Positions 62,004 through 64,000 of a DNA stretch of 64,000 nt are shown one piece after another; the stretch's first letter is position 1; the number at the start of each line of letters is the position of its first letter. Made by a program: the position numbers and the translations under genes. The stretch covers positions 124,001 through 188,000 of the forward strand of contig JBBRQN010000003.1 in the NCBI GenBank assembly GCA_038226305.1, given 5' to 3'. The stretch comes from JASLDZ01 sp038226305 (GTDB lineage Bacteria; Pseudomonadota; Alphaproteobacteria; Caulobacterales; Caulobacteraceae). Under the pieces are notes generated by a model that did not search any database, was not told the origin of the DNA, and worked only from the letters and a program-made list of their open reading frames with translations.

Positions 62004-63052
62004 AGTCCCAGGCGGCGAGCCTTGCCGGCGACGGTCAGGGCCAGGCGCTCGGCGATGAGGTGATCCGGGCTGCCGGTGGTCTTGCAGGCGCGGTCGGCCC
62101 CCATGAGTTCGCCTGCCAGCGTCTCAAGATCGGCCATGCGCCACACGCGGAGCTGGCGCAGGAACTCGCGCTCCTGCTTCCAGAAGACCCCGCACTGCTT
62201 GGCGGCGGAGGCGGGCTCGGCGCCCGCATCCACCAGGATCCGGGCCTTGCGCAGCTTGCCCGCGTGCAGGCTGAGGGCGCGCACGGCGGCCGGGCCGCCC
62301 TCCCCCTCCGCACGCGCCCTTCGCAGCGACGACTGGGCCTCCCGCAGGCGCCCCCCGAAGGCATCCGAAGCGGCATCGAACAGGCTGGCCTCTGGCTCCA
62401 CCCCCAGGAAGTCGTCGAGGTCGGCAGGGGCGGCGGCAGGAGTGCGGCCGGGGCCGAGGAACAGGATCAGCCGCTCGATCTCCTGCCGGGCTACGCCACG
62501 CTCCCGCGGCAGGCGGGCCACGAACAGCGACAGGGCGTCGGGCGTCAGGCTCACCCGGTCGCGGGCCAGGGCCTCGCGCACCATCGCGGAAACGTCGCCG
62601 GTCTCGTCGTCGTACACCGTGATCGCGGCACAGGCCGCGTTGGCCGCCTCCGCCGCCTTGCGGACGGGAGAGCTCTTCTCCAGCGCCGAAGCCTCGATCA
62701 GGAAAAAAGCATCCGGGTTCAGCTCGCCGTCGGCGTGACGCTTGAGGGCTTCGGCCACCGCACGGGCGGCCCCCACCTTCTCGCCCAGCCGCAGGCGAAC
62801 AAGGCGGCGGCCGCCGGTCATGGAAAGGGCGGTCAGCTCGTCTTCCAGGCGGGCGGGATCGGACTCCACGTCCGCCTCGGTGAGGATCGCCACGTTGAAC
62901 GGGTCGTCCACCCGCGCGGTGACCTTGGAGGCGAGGAGGTCGGCGCGCTCGTGCACGCCCCCCCTGTCCTTGCCGTGGATCAGCGCCGCGCGAACGCCGG
63001 GGGGCGGCCGCTGCAGGAAGCGGTCGATCTCGGCCTTCTTGGAGAGGATCAC
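62000..63052 (-). CDS. holA: DNA polymerase III delta subunit
   Basis: Clamp-loader subunit that opens the beta clamp. 350 residues: GVRAALIHGKDRGGVHERADLLAS, DPFNVAILTEADVESDPARLEDELTALSMTGGRRLVRLRLGEK and LSLFVARLPRERGVARQEIERLILFLG are family-typical. GTG at 63050-63052 overlaps the lptE stop (GTGA). Convergent with parB; the leuS-lptE-holA order matches other alphaproteobacteria. Confidence 0.93.
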   Translation of the reverse strand: MILSKKAEIDRFLQRPPPGVRAALIHGKDRGGVHERADLLASKVTARVDDPFNVAILTEADVESDPARLEDELTALSMTGGRRLVRLRLGEKVGAARAVAEALKRHADGELNPDAFFLIEASALEKSSPVRKAAEAANAACAAITVYDDETGDVSAMVREALARDRVSLTPDALSLFVARLPRERGVARQEIERLILFLGPGRTPAAAPADLDDFLGVEPEASLFDAASDAFGGRLREAQSSLRRARAEGEGGPAAVRALSLHAGKLRKARILVDAGAEPASAAKQCGVFWKQEREFLRQLRVWRMADLETLAGELMGADRACKTTGSPDHLIAERLALTVAGKARRLGL

Positions 63053-63744
63053 CGGGTCGGCGAGGCGACCACCGGCGCGGGTGGCGCGTCCGCGGGCGGG
63101 CGGCCCGTGTCGACGGGCCCGGCCTCGACGCCTCCGGCACTGGTGGGCGGAGCATCGTCGGTCACGTCGCCGGACAGGGTGGGGGCCCCCGCGACGGACT
63201 GATAGCGGGCGGCGGCCCCGGCCGCGGTGGCGGCACCGTGGTACGGGTGGCCGTTGAGGTAGCGCGACAGTTCCAGCCGCAGGCGCTGGGCGGCTTCGCC
63301 GGCGGCGCGGGTGTCTCCGTCCTGCGAGGCGACGAGGCCGCCGTAGGGGGCGTCGGCCGAGTCGTAGCTGACCTCGGTCACGAAAGAGCCGCTGGTCAGC
63401 AGGGTGCCGTCAGCCGCGTCTTCCAGAAGGTATTTGGTGCTGAGGTTGATCTCGTAGCGGCCAGCCACGTTGTTCACCCGCACGCCCCGCGGGCCGCGCG
63501 ACTCCCGCACGTCCAGCCGCACCCGATAGCGCGGGGCCTGGTCGCGGGCGCGGCCGAGCTCGTCGTCGATCGCCTGGCGGATCAGGTAGCCGGTGCGCGA
63601 ATGCGGCGGAACCACCACGTCGATCTGGGCGAGGCTGCTGGTCAGCGAGGTATCGCCATACAGCGGCGTGAACCCGCAGGCCGACAGGCCGGGCAGGGCG
63701 ATGAGGGCGACAAGCGCCACGAAGGGGAGGGCTCTGCGGGTCAT
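63049..63744 (-). CDS. lptE: LPS-assembly lipoprotein LptE
   Basis: Outer-membrane partner of LptD. 231 residues with lipoprotein signal (FVALVALIALPGLSAC; Cys at about residue 23) and the short domain GFTPLYGDTSLTSSLAQIDVVVPPHSRTGYLIRQAIDDEL ... NLSTKYLLEDAADGTLL, typical of alphaproteobacterial LptE. The C-terminal 70 residues are Ala/Pro/Gly-rich. Its ATG overlaps the leuS stop by 4 bp (ATGA). Confidence 0.9.
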   Translation of the reverse strand: MTRRALPFVALVALIALPGLSACGFTPLYGDTSLTSSLAQIDVVVPPHSRTGYLIRQAIDDELGRARDQAPRYRVRLDVRESRGPRGVRVNNVAGRYEINLSTKYLLEDAADGTLLTSGSFVTEVSYDSADAPYGGLVASQDGDTRAAGEAAQRLRLELSRYLNGHPYHGAATAAGAAARYQSVAGAPTLSGDVTDDAPPTSAGGVEAGPVDTGRPPADAPPAPVVASPTR

Positions 63745-64000
63745 GCGGCGACGATGTTCACGATGCGGTTGGGCACGACGATGATCTTCCGCTCGACGAG
63801 GTTGTTGGACGACAGATAGGCCTGAACGACGGCGTTGGCGCGCGCAGCCTCGCGCACGACCTCTTCCGAGGCCCCGAAGGCGACGCGAATCTCGTCCCGC
63901 CGCTTGCCGTTCACCTGCACGGGCAGGATGGCCTCCTCGTCGATGGTCAGGGCGGGATCGTAGTCCGGCCAGGGCGCGTCCACCACCATGCCCGCATTTC
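63741..64000 (-). CDS. leuS: Leucyl-tRNA synthetase, C-terminal end (cut by window edge)
   Basis: Last ~86 residues of LeuRS: WPDYDPALTIDEEAILPVQVNGKRRDEIRVAFGASEEVVREAA and ERKIIVVPNRIVNIVAA. The PVQVNGK motif and the KIIVVPNRIVNIV end are diagnostic of bacterial LeuRS. The catalytic part lies beyond position 64000. Followed by lptE with ATGA overlap. Confidence 0.93.
   Translation of the reverse strand, partial: NAGMVVDAPWPDYDPALTIDEEAILPVQVNGKRRDEIRVAFGASEEVVREAARANAVVQAYLSSNNLVERKIIVVPNRIVNIVAA

Overview
The window is very GC-rich, densely packed alphaproteobacterial core chromosome. Several markers point to the Caulobacterales: a DivL-type pseudo-kinase with tyrosine in the H-box, a GST-like protein matching FzlA, CtrA-type TTAA-N7-TTAA boxes between hemE and a DUF299 gene (the position of the Caulobacter origin Cori), and the mnmE-mnmG-rsmG-parA-parB cluster with two perfect parS sites. 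No phage, insertion sequence, integrase or CRISPR array was seen. The genus cannot be fixed from sequence alone.

Layout. 0-6 kb (minus strand): rsmI (cut by the edge), trpS, murJ, lptB, lptA, lptC, an RNase D-like exonuclease and tRNA-Leu(CAG), covering envelope export and RNA processing. 6-14 kb (plus): an XRE regulator, an NDUFA9-like protein and gltD-gltB. 14-17.5 kb: a tiny membrane protein, a HIT protein, mesaconyl-CoA hydratase and, divergently, malate dehydrogenase, separated by a 21-bp-phased repeat. 17.5-25 kb: divL, smr, mltA, a Tim44-domain protein, secB, a lipoprotein and a Na+/H+ antiporter. 25-29.6 kb (minus): rho, hemJ, hemH, hemE.

29.6-30.1 kb is the likely chromosome origin. 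Genes on both sides point away from it. To the right are ppsR, maf, aroE, coaE and dnaQ, chained mostly by 4-bp overlaps. Then come rph, hrcA-grpE, queG, fzlA, hpf, ptsN, class I aldolase, a 2OG oxygenase, a UbiH-type hydroxylase, hemW-rdgB and a DUF2975/XRE pair. 46.7-50.8 kb is a his operon (adenosine kinase-like, hisB, hisH, hisA, hisF, hisE; minus). 51-55 kb holds an ATP-grasp protein, nth, a MoeB/ThiF-like E1 enzyme, a quinone reductase and a dienelactone hydrolase.

55-64 kb is the partition locus: a DUF6489 gene, mnmE, parS, a methyltransferase of less GC-rich composition, parS, mnmG, rsmG, parA, parB. Convergent to it are holA, lptE and leuS (cut by the edge). The most interesting signals are the origin and its internal repeats, the parS pair flanking an atypical gene, the phased repeat upstream of the mesaconyl-CoA hydratase gene, DivL, and the apparent CTG start of hemW.
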